From contig NZ_JASCXI010000001.1 in the NCBI RefSeq assembly GCF_030271515.1, positions 806,001-870,000 of the forward strand: a DNA stretch of 64,000 nt, written 5' to 3'. The DNA is from Erythrobacter oryzae. GTDB taxonomy: Bacteria; Pseudomonadota; Alphaproteobacteria; Sphingomonadales; Sphingomonadaceae. Under the pieces are notes generated by a model. It saw only the letters and a list, made by a program, of their open reading frames with translations. It ran no database searches and was not told where the DNA came from. Within the stretch, counting starts at the first letter, position 1. Each line of letters starts with the position of its first letter. The position numbers and the translations under genes were made by a program. Positions 1-8,816 of this stretch are shown here, piece after piece.

Positions 1-39
1 CGACGTGACCCCATCGGGCCTCAGGGAGGGCCTGCTCGC

Positions 40-966
40 ATGAGTGAAAAAAGCTGGACGCAGCGCCTGTTCGGGGGCTTCGCCAAGACCTCCGAGCGCC
101 TGAGCGCAAATCTGCCGACCGCGAGCGGCGGCACCGCGAAGCTCGACGACAAGACCCTCGACGAGGTCGAGGATGCGCTGATCCTCTCCGACCTCGGCCC
201 GTCGGCCGCCGCCCGCATCCGGGCGCGGCTTTCGGACAAACGCTTCGGGCTCGAGATCACCAGCCGCGAGCTGAAGGAGGCGGTTGCCGAGGAAATCGCC
301 GCGATCCTGCGGCCCGTCGCCAAGCCGCTCGAGATCACCGCCTTCCCGCGCCCGCAGGTGATCCTCGTGATCGGGGTCAATGGCTCAGGCAAGACCACCA
401 CCATCGCCAAGCTCGCGCATCTGTTTCAGGAGGACGACTACGGCGTGCTTCTGGCCGCGGGCGACACCTTCCGCGCTGCCGCCATCGGCCAGCTCGCCAC
501 ATGGGCGGGCCGCATCGGCGTCGATCTTGTGCGCGGGCCCGAGGGCGGTGATCCGGCGGCGATCGTGTTCGATGCGGTCAAGCAGGCCACCGACACCGGG
601 ATCGACGCGCTGATCGTCGACACCGCGGGGCGCCTCCAGAACAAGAAGGAGCTGATGGAAGAGCTGGCAAAAATCCGCCGCGTTCTCGGGCGCTTGAACC
701 CCGAGGCACCGCATGACGTGGTGCTTGTGCTCGACGCGACCAACGGCCAGAACGCGCTCAGCCAGATCGATGTCTTCAAGGAAGTCGCGGGCGTCACCGG
801 CCTCATCATGACCAAGCTTGACGGCACCGCGCGCGGCGGGGTGCTGGTCGCGGCCGCCGAGCAATATGGCCTCCCCATCCACGCCATCGGCGTCGGCGAG
901 AAGATGGAGGACCTGCGCCCCTTCGACCCCGACCTCGTCGCGCGCGTGATCGCGGGGGTGGCGTGA
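40..966 (+). CDS. ftsY: Signal recognition particle receptor FtsY
   Basis: GTPase that receives SRP-bound ribosomes at the inner membrane for co-translational insertion of membrane proteins. The 308 residues form an NG core: a helical N domain over about the first 100 residues, then a G domain with the P-loop GVNGSGKTTT (K118), DTAGR (194-198) and TKLDG (258-262). The long acidic A domain of E. coli FtsY is absent, which is usual in alphaproteobacteria. AGGGAGG lies about 10 bases before the ATG. The stop overlaps the start of the next membrane gene (TGATG), so the two are probably cotranscribed. Identification is secure. Confidence 0.97.
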   Translation: MSEKSWTQRLFGGFAKTSERLSANLPTASGGTAKLDDKTLDEVEDALILSDLGPSAAARIRARLSDKRFGLEITSRELKEAVAEEIAAILRPVAKPLEITAFPRPQVILVIGVNGSGKTTTIAKLAHLFQEDDYGVLLAAGDTFRAAAIGQLATWAGRIGVDLVRGPEGGDPAAIVFDAVKQATDTGIDALIVDTAGRLQNKKELMEELAKIRRVLGRLNPEAPHDVVLVLDATNGQNALSQIDVFKEVAGVTGLIMTKLDGTARGGVLVAAAEQYGLPIHAIGVGEKMEDLRPFDPDLVARVIAGVA

Positions 967-1619
967 TGGCCGAGGGCGAAGGCAAGAAGGCCGCCTCGAG
1001 CTGGCTCGGCGTCGCGGTCGATTACGGCCCGCTGCTGGTGTTCCTCGGCGTCTACCGCTGGATGTCGCCCAAGGAGACCAGCGCGGCGGGCGAGATCATC
1101 GCCATCATCTATGGCACCGGCGCCTTCATGGCGGCCTCGGTGGTTGCGCTGCTGGTGTCGAAATGGCGGCTCGGCAAGGTCTCGCCGATGCTGTGGTTCT
1201 CGACCGCGCTGATCATGGGCTTCGGCAGCCTCACGATCTTCTTCGGCGATCCGACCTTCGTGCAGCTCAAGCCCACGATCATCTATGCGAGCTTCGGCGT
1301 GATCCTGCTGGGCGGCTTTCTCATGGGCCGCGCGATGCTGAAAATCCTGCTCGAAGCCGCCTTCGAGGGGCTGTCCGACGAGGGCTGGCTCAAGCTGTCG
1401 CGCAACTGGGGGGTGTTCTTCCTCGTCCTTGCGGTTCTAAACGAGGTGCTGCGCGCGCAGATGGACTTCGAGGGCTGGCTGTGGGCCAAGATCTGGGTGT
1501 TCCTGCCGCTGACCTTCCTCTTCACCTTCAGCCAGATCCCGCTGCTGATGAAGCACGGCCTCAGCTTCGAGGATGCCGAGGACGAGGCGCTCAAGGACGA
1601 GCCGCCGACGGGCGGTTAG
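966..1619 (+). CDS. yciB: IspZ/YciB family septation-associated inner membrane protein
   Basis: Polytopic inner membrane protein of the intracellular septation (IspZ/YciB) family, which affects cell envelope integrity and division; its molecular activity is unknown. The 217 residues begin with a short basic cytoplasmic stretch, then five or six hydrophobic segments separated by short loops, including the family-typical pattern around KPTIIYA and the [13 protein letters not shown] stretch near residue 160. I chose the ATG at 966 (TGATG overlap with the ftsY stop) over a GTG one codon upstream. The 3' end overlaps the convergent kup stop by three bases. Confidence 0.85.
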   Translation: MAEGEGKKAASSWLGVAVDYGPLLVFLGVYRWMSPKETSAAGEIIAIIYGTGAFMAASVVALLVSKWRLGKVSPMLWFSTALIMGFGSLTIFFGDPTFVQLKPTIIYASFGVILLGGFLMGRAMLKILLEAAFEGLSDEGWLKLSRNWGVFFLVLAVLNEVLRAQMDFEGWLWAKIWVFLPLTFLFTFSQIPLLMKHGLSFEDAEDEALKDEPPTGG

Positions 1620-3580
1620 ATTTCCACCTGGCTCCCCAGCTCGACCACGCGGTTGGTTGGCAGGCGGAAGAACTCCATCGCGCTCGCCGCGTTGCGCAGC
1701 ATCCACGCGAACAGCTTCTCGCGCCAGATCGCCATGCCGGGCTTGGCCGAGGCCAGCAGGGTCTGGCGCGACAGGAAGAAGCTCGTCTGCATCATGTCGA
1801 AGGCGCCGTCGCACAGGTCGAGCGTGCTCAGCAGGCGGGGCACGTCTGTCTCCTCGAGGAAGCCGCAATAGATCGTCACGCGGTAGAACCCGTTGCCGAG
1901 GCTCTTGCACTCGTAGCGGTTCTCCTCCGGAACATAAGGCATGCCCTTCACCTGCACGGTGAGGATCAGCACGCGCTCGTGCAGCACCTTGTTGTGCTTG
2001 ATGTTGTGGAGCAGCGCGCTCGGCACCCCCGAATTGGTCGAGGCCATGAACACCGCCGTCCCCGGCACGCGGGTGGAGGAATTGTGCGCGCTCTTGGCGA
2101 AGATCTCGATCGGCAGCGAGCCTTCGGCCATGCTCGCGCGCATCAGCTCGCGGCCCTTGGACCAGGTTGTGAGCAGGGTGAAGATCACCCCGCCGATCAT
2201 CAGCGGCACCCACCCGCCCTGCGGCACCTTGATGAGGTTCGCACCGAAATAGGCGATGTCGACCACAAGGAAGGCGATCACCAGCGGCAGGCCCTTCCAC
2301 AGCGGCCACTTCCACAGGCTGAAGAGCACGGCGGCAAGCAGCAGCGTGTCGATGAACATCGCGCCGGTCACCGCGATGCCGTAGGCCGCGGCAAGGTTGC
2401 TCGAGGACTGGAAGAACAGCACCAGCAGGATCACCATCACCATCAGCGCCCAGTTGATCACCGGGATGTAGATCTGCCCGGCGGCGGCAGCGCTGGTGTG
2501 GCGGATCTCCATGCGCGGGATGAAGCCCAGCTGGATCGCCTGCTGGGTGAGGCTGAAGGCGCCCGAGATCACTGCCTGGCTGGCGATGATCGTCGCGAAC
2601 AGCGCGAGAATGATCACCGGCACGCGCACCATGTCGGGGATCATCAGGAAGAACGGGTCCTTGATCAGCGCGGCCGCCTCGGCGGGCGAGGACTGCGAGA
2701 GGATCAGCGCGCCCTGGCCCATGTAGTTGAGCATCAGCGCGGGGTAGACGAAGGTCAGCCACGAGATGCTGATCGGCTTCCGGCCAAAGTGCCCCATGTC
2801 GGCATAGAGCGCCTCGGCCCCCGTCACCGCCAGCACCACGGAGCCCAGCGCGACGAAGGCGACGAAGCCGTCGGTGGCGAAGAACTTGAGCGCGTTGAGC
2901 GGATTGATCGTCGCGAGGATGATCGAGGGGTCGGCGGAAAGGTGCATCACGCCGAGCACCGCGAGCATCGCGAAATAGGTCAGCATGATGGGGCCGAACA
3001 GCTTGCCCACCCGGTCGGTCCCGCGCGACTGGATCGCGAAGAGGCCGAACAGGATCGCGATCGCGGTCGGCACGATCCACGGCTTGAAGCCGGGGACGAT
3101 GTACTGGAGCCCCTCGGTCGCCGAGAGCACCGACATCGCCGGGGTGATCATCGAGTCGCCGTAGAACAGCGCGGTCGCAAAGACGCCGAGCAGGATCAGC
3201 GGGGCGGTCCAGGTCTTGGTCCGCGCGGTGCGCTTGATCAGCGCCAGCAGCGCCAGGCTCCCGCCCTCGCCGCCATTGTCGGCGCGCATGATGGTGAAGG
3301 CATATTTCACCGTCACCACCATCATCATCGACCAGAAGACGAGGCTCAGCACCCCGTGGATGTGATCGACGTCGGGCGAGATGCCGGGCGCACCGTGGTG
3401 CGAGGCGAAGGTCTCGCGGAAGGCGTAGAGCGGGCTCGTCCCGATGTCGCCGAACACCACCCCGATCGCTCCGATCGCCAGCGCGAGAGGAGAGCCGGTA
3501 TGGCCGTGGCCATGGCCATGGTCGGACCCGGAGGCGGCACCGGCGGTGTCGTTGGCGGAGGTGGCTGCGGTGCTGCTCAT
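1616..3580 (-). CDS. kup: Kup-family potassium uptake permease
   Basis: Proton-coupled K+ importer of the KUP/HAK/KT family in the inner membrane. The 654-residue protein has the signature [17 protein letters not shown] after a short N-terminal tail, about twelve hydrophobic segments over the first two thirds, and a soluble C-terminal domain of roughly 200 residues, all standard for Kup. The tail just before the first helix carries an alternating Gly-His run (DHGHGHGH), which might bind metal or simply be a spacer. The ATG at 3580 is preferred over one 21 codons upstream because the extra residues do not look like a Kup start. No partner gene is adjacent; it converges on yciB. Confidence 0.95.
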   Translation of the reverse strand: MSSTAATSANDTAGAASGSDHGHGHGHTGSPLALAIGAIGVVFGDIGTSPLYAFRETFASHHGAPGISPDVDHIHGVLSLVFWSMMMVVTVKYAFTIMRADNGGEGGSLALLALIKRTARTKTWTAPLILLGVFATALFYGDSMITPAMSVLSATEGLQYIVPGFKPWIVPTAIAILFGLFAIQSRGTDRVGKLFGPIMLTYFAMLAVLGVMHLSADPSIILATINPLNALKFFATDGFVAFVALGSVVLAVTGAEALYADMGHFGRKPISISWLTFVYPALMLNYMGQGALILSQSSPAEAAALIKDPFFLMIPDMVRVPVIILALFATIIASQAVISGAFSLTQQAIQLGFIPRMEIRHTSAAAAGQIYIPVINWALMVMVILLVLFFQSSSNLAAAYGIAVTGAMFIDTLLLAAVLFSLWKWPLWKGLPLVIAFLVVDIAYFGANLIKVPQGGWVPLMIGGVIFTLLTTWSKGRELMRASMAEGSLPIEIFAKSAHNSSTRVPGTAVFMASTNSGVPSALLHNIKHNKVLHERVLILTVQVKGMPYVPEENRYECKSLGNGFYRVTIYCGFLEETDVPRLLSTLDLCDGAFDMMQTSFFLSRQTLLASAKPGMAIWREKLFAWMLRNAASAMEFFRLPTNRVVELGSQVEI

Positions 3581-3723
3581 AAAAACCGGATTTCCCGTAT
3601 CCCCCCGGTACTGCCCAAGCGGTGCGTCAGACTCGCCCGCCACAAGGCGGCGCGCCTAGCACTGTGCTTTCGCAGCCGCAATACGGCCCCGCCATTTGAC
3701 ACATGCCGGTCTCGGGCGGTCCG

Positions 3724-4380
3724 TCATTGCCCTTGCAGCATCGGCGCGCGCGCGATCATGTCGTCGAGCCGGGCGACATCCGCCGCCAGCCCCTCGCGCC
3801 ACGGCGCATCGGGGGGCGAACGCTCGAGCAGCCCCTTCCAGACATTGCGTGCCGCGACCACCTCGCCGCTCTGAAGATAGGCATTGCCGAGGAAATAGGC
3901 CGCACCGGGGTGCTTGGGATTGATCGCATCGGCGCGGGCGAAGGCCTGCACCGCAGCCGGAGTCACGAAGCCGTCGGCATGGCCGACCAGCGCGAGGCCC
4001 AGTGCGAGCCAGCCTTCGAGGTCGTTCGGATTGTCCTTCAGCCCCTTCTGCAGCAGCCCCGCCGCATCGCCGAAGCGGCCCTGGCGGGCGAAGGCATCGG
4101 AGGTGATGAGGTAATCGGGCGCGCGGCTTTCGTCGAACAGCGCCGCGCGGCCCTCGACCATCTCGTCACCCTGATCGCCCAGCTGCGCGCCGGCCGCCTT
4201 GGGCGCGGAAGCAACGCCGGGCGAGCCCTGCCAGGCATAGCCCGCCAGCCCGAACACCAGCACCGCGCCGAACAGCGTGAGGCCATGGCGCGGCAGCTTG
4301 AGCACCAGCACGGCAAAGGCAAAGGCCGCCAGTGTCAGCGCGAGCACCGCGAGCCATGCTCCGATCATTTCGCCGTTCAT
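3724..4380 (-). CDS. CcmI-like TPR protein of cytochrome c maturation
   Basis: Probable apocytochrome chaperone of the haem lyase complex. The 218 residues start with two hydrophobic segments (about 7-27 and 35-50), followed by a periplasmic tetratricopeptide region (about 90-190, with pairs such as GRFGDAAGLLQKGL and HPGAAYFLGNAYLQSGE). This is shorter than full CcmI, which is over 400 residues in E. coli CcmH form and in Rhodobacter, so it may represent a compact version. Its ATG overlaps the ccmH stop by four bases (ATGA), which places it as the last gene of the ccm operon. Another possible name is a generic NrfG-like TPR protein. Confidence 0.75.
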   Translation of the reverse strand: MNGEMIGAWLAVLALTLAAFAFAVLVLKLPRHGLTLFGAVLVFGLAGYAWQGSPGVASAPKAAGAQLGDQGDEMVEGRAALFDESRAPDYLITSDAFARQGRFGDAAGLLQKGLKDNPNDLEGWLALGLALVGHADGFVTPAAVQAFARADAINPKHPGAAYFLGNAYLQSGEVVAARNVWKGLLERSPPDAPWREGLAADVARLDDMIARAPMLQGQ

Positions 4381-4814
4381 GCCTTGGCCTCCGCCTCGCC
4401 GCCGTCCGAACGCCGCTTGCCGAGCCGCCGCAGCAGCACGCCTGCGACGATCAGGATCACCAGCACCGGAATGGCAAACAGCGGCCAGGTGGTGCTGCTC
4501 ACCTCGGGCTCATAGCTGACATAGTCGCCATAGCGCGCGATCAGCCAGCGGCGGATCTGGTCGGGGCTCTCGCCCGCGAGGATGCGCGCGCGGACCTGAT
4601 GGCGCATATCGCCCGCCATCGGCGCGTCGCTGTCGGCGATCGACTGCGACTGGCACTTCAGACAGCGCAGCGTGTGCATCAGCGCCGAGGCCTTGGCTTC
4701 GAGCGCAGGGTCTTCGAGCTGGTTATAGGCATAGGGCGCGGGCGGCATCGAATCCTGAGCGGCAAGCGGCACCGCGAGTAGCGCCAGCAGCGCGGCAAAC
4801 ACCCAGCGGATCAT
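4377..4814 (-). CDS. ccmH: Cytochrome c maturation protein CcmH (apocytochrome thiol oxidoreductase)
   Basis: Membrane-anchored periplasmic thiol protein that keeps apocytochrome CXXCH cysteines reduced and works with CcmF in haem ligation. The 145 residues comprise a signal sequence (about 1-20), the family motif LRCLKCQSQS with C51 and C54, the conserved region around MRHQVRARI and ARYGDYV, and a C-terminal membrane helix ending in a basic tail. The start overlaps the upstream ccmG stop and the stop overlaps the TPR gene start, both ATGA, so translation is probably coupled. Family assignment is firm. Confidence 0.93.
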   Translation of the reverse strand: MIRWVFAALLALLAVPLAAQDSMPPAPYAYNQLEDPALEAKASALMHTLRCLKCQSQSIADSDAPMAGDMRHQVRARILAGESPDQIRRWLIARYGDYVSYEPEVSSTTWPLFAIPVLVILIVAGVLLRRLGKRRSDGGEAEAKA

Positions 4815-5335
4815 TGCGCCTCCTCCAGTTCCCTGAGCAGCACCGGCACATCCTCGGGCCGGATATCGCCGATATGCTGGTGGCGGATCACGCCTTTGCT
4901 ATCGATCACGAAGGTCTCGGGCACGCCCGAGGAGCCGATGGCGAGCTGCACTTCGCTGATCTTGTCGCTGCCGATGCGGGTGTAGGGGTTGCCGTATCTG
5001 TTGAGGAAATTGGCGACGTCGGCAGGCTTGTCGCGGATTGCGATGCCGATGATCTCGACCCCCTGCTGTTTCAGCACTTCCAGCTGCGGGGCCTCAGCGA
5101 TGCAGGGCAGGCACCAGCTGGCCCAGATGTTAAGCAGCTTGGGCTTGCCGCTGAAGTCCGCCTTGGATGCGCCCGGCAGGCCGTCGAAGGCCGGATCGAG
5201 CGCGAAGGCCGGGAGCGGCTGGCCGATCATCGTGCTCTCGACGAACTGGTCCTTCTCCTGCGTCAGCATATAGGCCGCCAGCCCCGCGAAGAAGGCGAAC
5301 AGCGCGAGCGGCAGCCACAGGGTGAGCTTGCGCAT
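4811..5335 (-). CDS. ccmG: Thiol:disulfide oxidoreductase CcmG/DsbE
   Basis: Periplasmic membrane-tethered thioredoxin that passes reductant to CcmH and apocytochrome c. The 174 residues have an N-terminal membrane anchor (about 5-25) and a thioredoxin fold with the active site WASWCLPC (C75, C78). The cis-proline region follows at GVPETFVID. It lies six bases downstream of ccmF and overlaps ccmH by four bases. In the DsbE/CcmG family this active-site context and the preceding NIWASWC are diagnostic. Confidence 0.94.
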   Translation of the reverse strand: MRKLTLWLPLALFAFFAGLAAYMLTQEKDQFVESTMIGQPLPAFALDPAFDGLPGASKADFSGKPKLLNIWASWCLPCIAEAPQLEVLKQQGVEIIGIAIRDKPADVANFLNRYGNPYTRIGSDKISEVQLAIGSSGVPETFVIDSKGVIRHQHIGDIRPEDVPVLLRELEEAQ

Positions 5336-5341
5336 CGCGGG

Positions 5342-7327
5342 CTACTCCGCCGGCTGGGGCGCAGCCGGCCCGAGCGCTTCGACATCGGCGCGGCGCTGGG
5401 CGCCCTTGGTGCTGGCCGCGCGGCGCTTCAAATCGACCCGCATCCGCCCGACGATCGAGAGGATGCCGCCAAAGCCGATCAGGAGGCCCCCATACCAGAT
5501 GAAGGTGACAAACGGCTTCCACCAGATGCGAACCTGCCAGCGCCCGTCCTCGGCCTGGTTGCCGATCACGGCGTAGAGCTGGCCGTTCCACTTGGTGAGC
5601 AGCGCGCTCTCCGAGGTCGATTGCGGGGGCGACCAGAAGCTGCGGGCTTGTGGGGTGAGAATCACCGGCGCGCCGCCGTCCTGCGACACCGCAAGCCGCG
5701 CTTCCATTGCCGTCCAGTTGGGGCCGGCGATGGGCGTCACGGCCTCGAGCGTTACCGCGAAGTCGCCGATCTGCTCGGTCCCGCCCGGGGCGACCGCGGC
5801 GAGGCGCTCTTCGGAGAAGGCCCCCTCGCAGGCCATGCCGAACAGCGAGACCGCGATGCCGAAATGGGCGAGGACCATGCCCCAGGTCGCGACCGGAACG
5901 CGCTTGAGGCTGCGTCCGCGCAGGGGCAGGAAGGCCGCGACCGCGAGCGCTGCGGCGAGCCCGAGGCCGAGCAGCGGCAGCAGCGGGAACTGGCCGAAGA
6001 AGCTCACCAGCGCGATCATCCCGATCACCAGCGCGGCGATCAGCATCAGCTCGAACTGGATACGGGCGGGCTTGTCGCTCTTCCAGCGCAAGAGGGGCCC
6101 GACCGCCATCACCAGCAGCATCGGGATCGCGAAGATCGCGCCCGCCGGGTTGAAATAGGGCGGGCCGACGCTGACACGCACGTCGAAGGCCTCGGTCAGC
6201 AGCGGGTAGAGCGTGCCCAGCAGCACGATCGCGAGGATCGCCGAGAGCATGACGTTGTTGAACACCAGCGCGCCCTCGCGGCTTGTGACGGCGAAGCGCT
6301 TGCCCTCTGCCACCGCGCCCGCGCGCAGGGCGAAGATCGTGAAGGCCCCGCCGATGTAGAGCCCGAGCAGGCCAAGGATGAAGGCCCCGCGCTCGGGGTC
6401 GACCGCGAAGGCGTGGACGCTGGTCAGCACGCCCGAGCGCACGAGGAAGGTGCCCAGCATCGACATCGAGAAGGCCAGCACGCCGAGCATGATCGTCCAC
6501 GTCCGCAAGGCATCGCGCGCGGCGAGCACGCTCACCGAATGCATCAGCGCCGTGGCCGCGAGCCAGGGCATCAGCGAGGCGTTCTCGACCGGGTCCCAGA
6601 ACCACCAGCCGCCCCAGCCGAGCTCGTAATAGGCCCAGTAGGAGCCCGCCGTGATCCCCAGCGTCAGCAGCACCCAGGCGCCGAGCACCCAGGGGCGCAT
6701 CACGCGGGCGAAGGCCGGGTTGACCTCGCGGGTGAGCAGCGCGCCCATCGCGAGGGAGAAGGCGACCGACAGGCCGACATAGCCCGCGTAAAGCGTCGGC
6801 GGGTGGATCGCGAGGCCGATGTCCTGCAAGAGCGGGTTGAGGCCGTTGCCCTCCACCGCGGGCACCGGAAGGCGCTCGAAGGGGTTGGAGGACAGGAGCA
6901 GGAAGGCATAGAAGCCCAGCGCCACGAAGCCCTGCACGGCGAGCGTCGCGTGCATGGTGAGCTCGGGCAGGCGGCGCTCGAAGGCGGCGAGCAGGCCTCC
7001 GGAGGCCGCCAGCACGCCGACCCACAGCAGCATCGAGCCCTCGTGGTTCCCCCAGGTGCCGGTGAGCTTGTAGATGAAGGGCTTCATCGAATGCGAATTG
7101 GTCGCCACCAGCTTCAGCGAGAGGTCGGTGACGGCAAAGGAGCGCAGCAGCATCGCGAAGGCGAGCACCGCGAGGAAGGCCTGCACCACCGCCGCAGGGC
7201 GCGCGTAGATCGCGAGCGGATTGGTCTCGCCCGGGCCAGCGCGCAGGGCAGCGGCGCCCGAGATCATCTGGAGCACGGCGAGCGCCGCAGCGAGCCACAG
7301 GGCGGCAAGGCCAATCTCGGCAATCAT
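5342..7327 (-). CDS. ccmF: Cytochrome c haem lyase subunit CcmF
   Basis: Large inner membrane subunit that attaches haem b, delivered by CcmE, to the apocytochrome CXXCH motif on the periplasmic side. The 661-residue protein is polytopic and carries the tryptophan-rich WWD motif GGWWFWDPVENASLMPW around residue 240, with conserved histidines in neighbouring loops. Length matches the family. It lies between ccmE (28 bases upstream) and ccmG (6 bases downstream). The C-terminal segment after the last helix is basic and probably cytoplasmic. Confidence 0.96.
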   Translation of the reverse strand: MIAEIGLAALWLAAALAVLQMISGAAALRAGPGETNPLAIYARPAAVVQAFLAVLAFAMLLRSFAVTDLSLKLVATNSHSMKPFIYKLTGTWGNHEGSMLLWVGVLAASGGLLAAFERRLPELTMHATLAVQGFVALGFYAFLLLSSNPFERLPVPAVEGNGLNPLLQDIGLAIHPPTLYAGYVGLSVAFSLAMGALLTREVNPAFARVMRPWVLGAWVLLTLGITAGSYWAYYELGWGGWWFWDPVENASLMPWLAATALMHSVSVLAARDALRTWTIMLGVLAFSMSMLGTFLVRSGVLTSVHAFAVDPERGAFILGLLGLYIGGAFTIFALRAGAVAEGKRFAVTSREGALVFNNVMLSAILAIVLLGTLYPLLTEAFDVRVSVGPPYFNPAGAIFAIPMLLVMAVGPLLRWKSDKPARIQFELMLIAALVIGMIALVSFFGQFPLLPLLGLGLAAALAVAAFLPLRGRSLKRVPVATWGMVLAHFGIAVSLFGMACEGAFSEERLAAVAPGGTEQIGDFAVTLEAVTPIAGPNWTAMEARLAVSQDGGAPVILTPQARSFWSPPQSTSESALLTKWNGQLYAVIGNQAEDGRWQVRIWWKPFVTFIWYGGLLIGFGGILSIVGRMRVDLKRRAASTKGAQRRADVEALGPAAPQPAE

Positions 7328-7355
7328 CGCTTGGCCCTCACCCCTCGCATGTCCG

Positions 7356-7817
7356 CTACTTCAGTCCCACCGTTGTGCCTTCCGCCATCTTGGCGGCGTC
7401 CTCGGTGCCCATGCCCTCGAGCTCCTTGGGCACGTAATTCTCGTCGTGCTTGGCGAGCAGGTTGGTCGCCTTGAACACGCCGTCGGGGCCGAGGCTGCCT
7501 TCCGCGACCACGCCCGAGCCCTCGACGAAGAGGTCGGGCAGGATGCCGCTGTAGCGCACCGGGATCGCGTCGGCCGAGTTGCCGGTGACCTTGAAGTTGA
7601 CCGTCACCCCGTCCGCCTCGGTGACCAGCGAGCCCTTCTGCACCATCCCGCCGAGGCGCACGGCCTGACCCACCGAGGGCGGGTCAGACGCCATCTGCTC
7701 GGGTAAGTAGAAATAATTCGCCTGATTGCGCAGGGACCACGCCGCCAGCAGCCCCGCGCCGACAATCGCGAGGAGCGCGATGATCACCAGAACCAGACGT
7801 TGATGCTTGGCCTTCAT
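7356..7817 (-). CDS. ccmE: Haem chaperone CcmE
   Basis: Periplasmic haem chaperone anchored by one N-terminal helix (about 8-28). It binds haem covalently through a histidine and hands it to CcmF. The 153 residues contain the OB-fold core (FYLPEQM, RLGGMV) and the haem site LLAKHDENYVP, with H124 as the covalent ligand and Y128 as the axial tyrosine. AGAGGGA lies just before the ATG, and the ccmD stop is only nine bases upstream. Standard size and motif order. Confidence 0.96.
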   Translation of the reverse strand: MKAKHQRLVLVIIALLAIVGAGLLAAWSLRNQANYFYLPEQMASDPPSVGQAVRLGGMVQKGSLVTEADGVTVNFKVTGNSADAIPVRYSGILPDLFVEGSGVVAEGSLGPDGVFKATNLLAKHDENYVPKELEGMGTEDAAKMAEGTTVGLK

Positions 7818-7826
7818 ATGTCCCTC

Positions 7827-7967
7827 TCAGCGCCGCCGCGTCGCGTCACGCCGCGCCTCGGCGCGCACCATCGCGCGCCACGCCCAGATGACAAGTGCGA
7901 CGAGTGCAACACCTGCGACGCCGTAAGCCAGCCACACGAAGTCCCACTGGTCGAGCGCCTCGCGCAT
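7827..7967 (-). CDS. ccmD: Haem exporter accessory protein CcmD (46 residues)
   Basis: Small single-helix protein that helps release holo-CcmE from the CcmC complex. Translating the minus strand from the ATG at 7967 gives 46 residues: MREALDQWDF followed by a hydrophobic helix (about 11-30) and a strongly basic tail ending in RDATRRR. This is the size and topology of CcmD, and the gene sits in its canonical place between ccmC and ccmE. Its ATG overlaps the ccmC stop (TGATG). Conservation in CcmD is low, so the call rests mainly on position and topology. Confidence 0.85.
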   Translation of the reverse strand: MREALDQWDFVWLAYGVAGVALVALVIWAWRAMVRAEARRDATRRR

Positions 7968-8722
7968 CAGGCCTGCTCCGCCAGCGCTGCGGCGGGCGCC
8001 GCGTCATCGTCGAGCGCGCGGCGGCGCAGGCGCGCCTCGACCTGCTGCTCGGCGATCAGCGCGCGCATCCGCATCAGCACGATCGCGCCGAACAGCAGCG
8101 AGAAGCCCACCACCGCCACCAGCAGCGGGACGAGGAAGGTCGCTTCGATCGCGCTCTTGCCCGCGGTGATGCTCGGCGGCTGGTGGAGCGAGTTCCACCA
8201 CACCACTGAGCGGTTGATGATCGGCACATTGACCGCGCCGACCATGCCGAAGATCGCGGCGATCTTGGAGGAAGAGCCTTCCTTCTCGGCCGCCTCGGTC
8301 AGCGCGATATAGCCCGCATAGAGGAACAGCAGCACCAGCATCGAAGTCAGCCGCCCGTCCCACTCCCACCAGGTGCCCCATGTCGGGCGGCCCCAGATCG
8401 AGCCGGTGGCGAGGCACACCGCGCAGAACACCATCCCCGGCACCGCAATGGCGCGCGCGGCGATGGCGGCGAGCGGGTGCTTCCAGATCAGCAGCATGGC
8501 AGAGGAAATCGCGATCCCCGCCCAGCCCCCCATGCCGAGCCATGCGGCGGGCACGTGGATGAACAGGATCCGCACCGTCTCGCCCATCAGCCGGTCGGGC
8601 GGGACCATGAACAGGCCCCAGCCTACCGCGCCCAGCGACAGCACCAGACCGCTCCAGAACAGGAGCGGCATCAGCCACTTTGCAAGGGCGAGAAATCTTG
8701 TGGGGTTTGCGTAGATGTGCAT
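7967..8722 (-). CDS. ccmC: Haem transporter/handling protein CcmC
   Basis: Inner membrane protein that presents haem to CcmE. The 251 residues form about six membrane helices, with the WWD motif TWGTWWEWDGRLTS near residue 120 and histidines in the flanking periplasmic loops (for example FIHVPAAWLGM). It is the first gene of the ccmCDEFGH-TPR unit. No ccmA or ccmB is next to it: the neighbour upstream is an unrelated amino acid dehydrogenase separated by 94 bases, which probably contain the operon promoter. Confidence 0.96.
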   Translation of the reverse strand: MHIYANPTRFLALAKWLMPLLFWSGLVLSLGAVGWGLFMVPPDRLMGETVRILFIHVPAAWLGMGGWAGIAISSAMLLIWKHPLAAIAARAIAVPGMVFCAVCLATGSIWGRPTWGTWWEWDGRLTSMLVLLFLYAGYIALTEAAEKEGSSSKIAAIFGMVGAVNVPIINRSVVWWNSLHQPPSITAGKSAIEATFLVPLLVAVVGFSLLFGAIVLMRMRALIAEQQVEARLRRRALDDDAAPAAALAEQA

Positions 8723-8816
8723 GGGTCAAGCTGTCGGAGCGGCTTGTAGCCTTACACCCGTTCCCGACAAGAGCGCAAATGAGCCCTCGCGCGAATTGTT
8801 CCCGCGCGCCTAGCGC

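Noticed and set aside
1..39. Possible end of an upstream gene (a TGA at 6-8)
   Set aside because: Only a few bases are visible, so no frame can be supported; synteny suggests a methylthiotransferase gene but nothing here proves it.
1163..3874. Very long open frame on the plus strand over kup
   Set aside because: Its product is rich in His, Arg, Asp and Gln with no domain; it is the antisense shadow of kup in high-GC DNA.
4814..7474. Long plus-strand open frame over ccmG and ccmF
   Set aside because: Antisense shadow with the same skewed composition; the minus-strand genes carry all family motifs.
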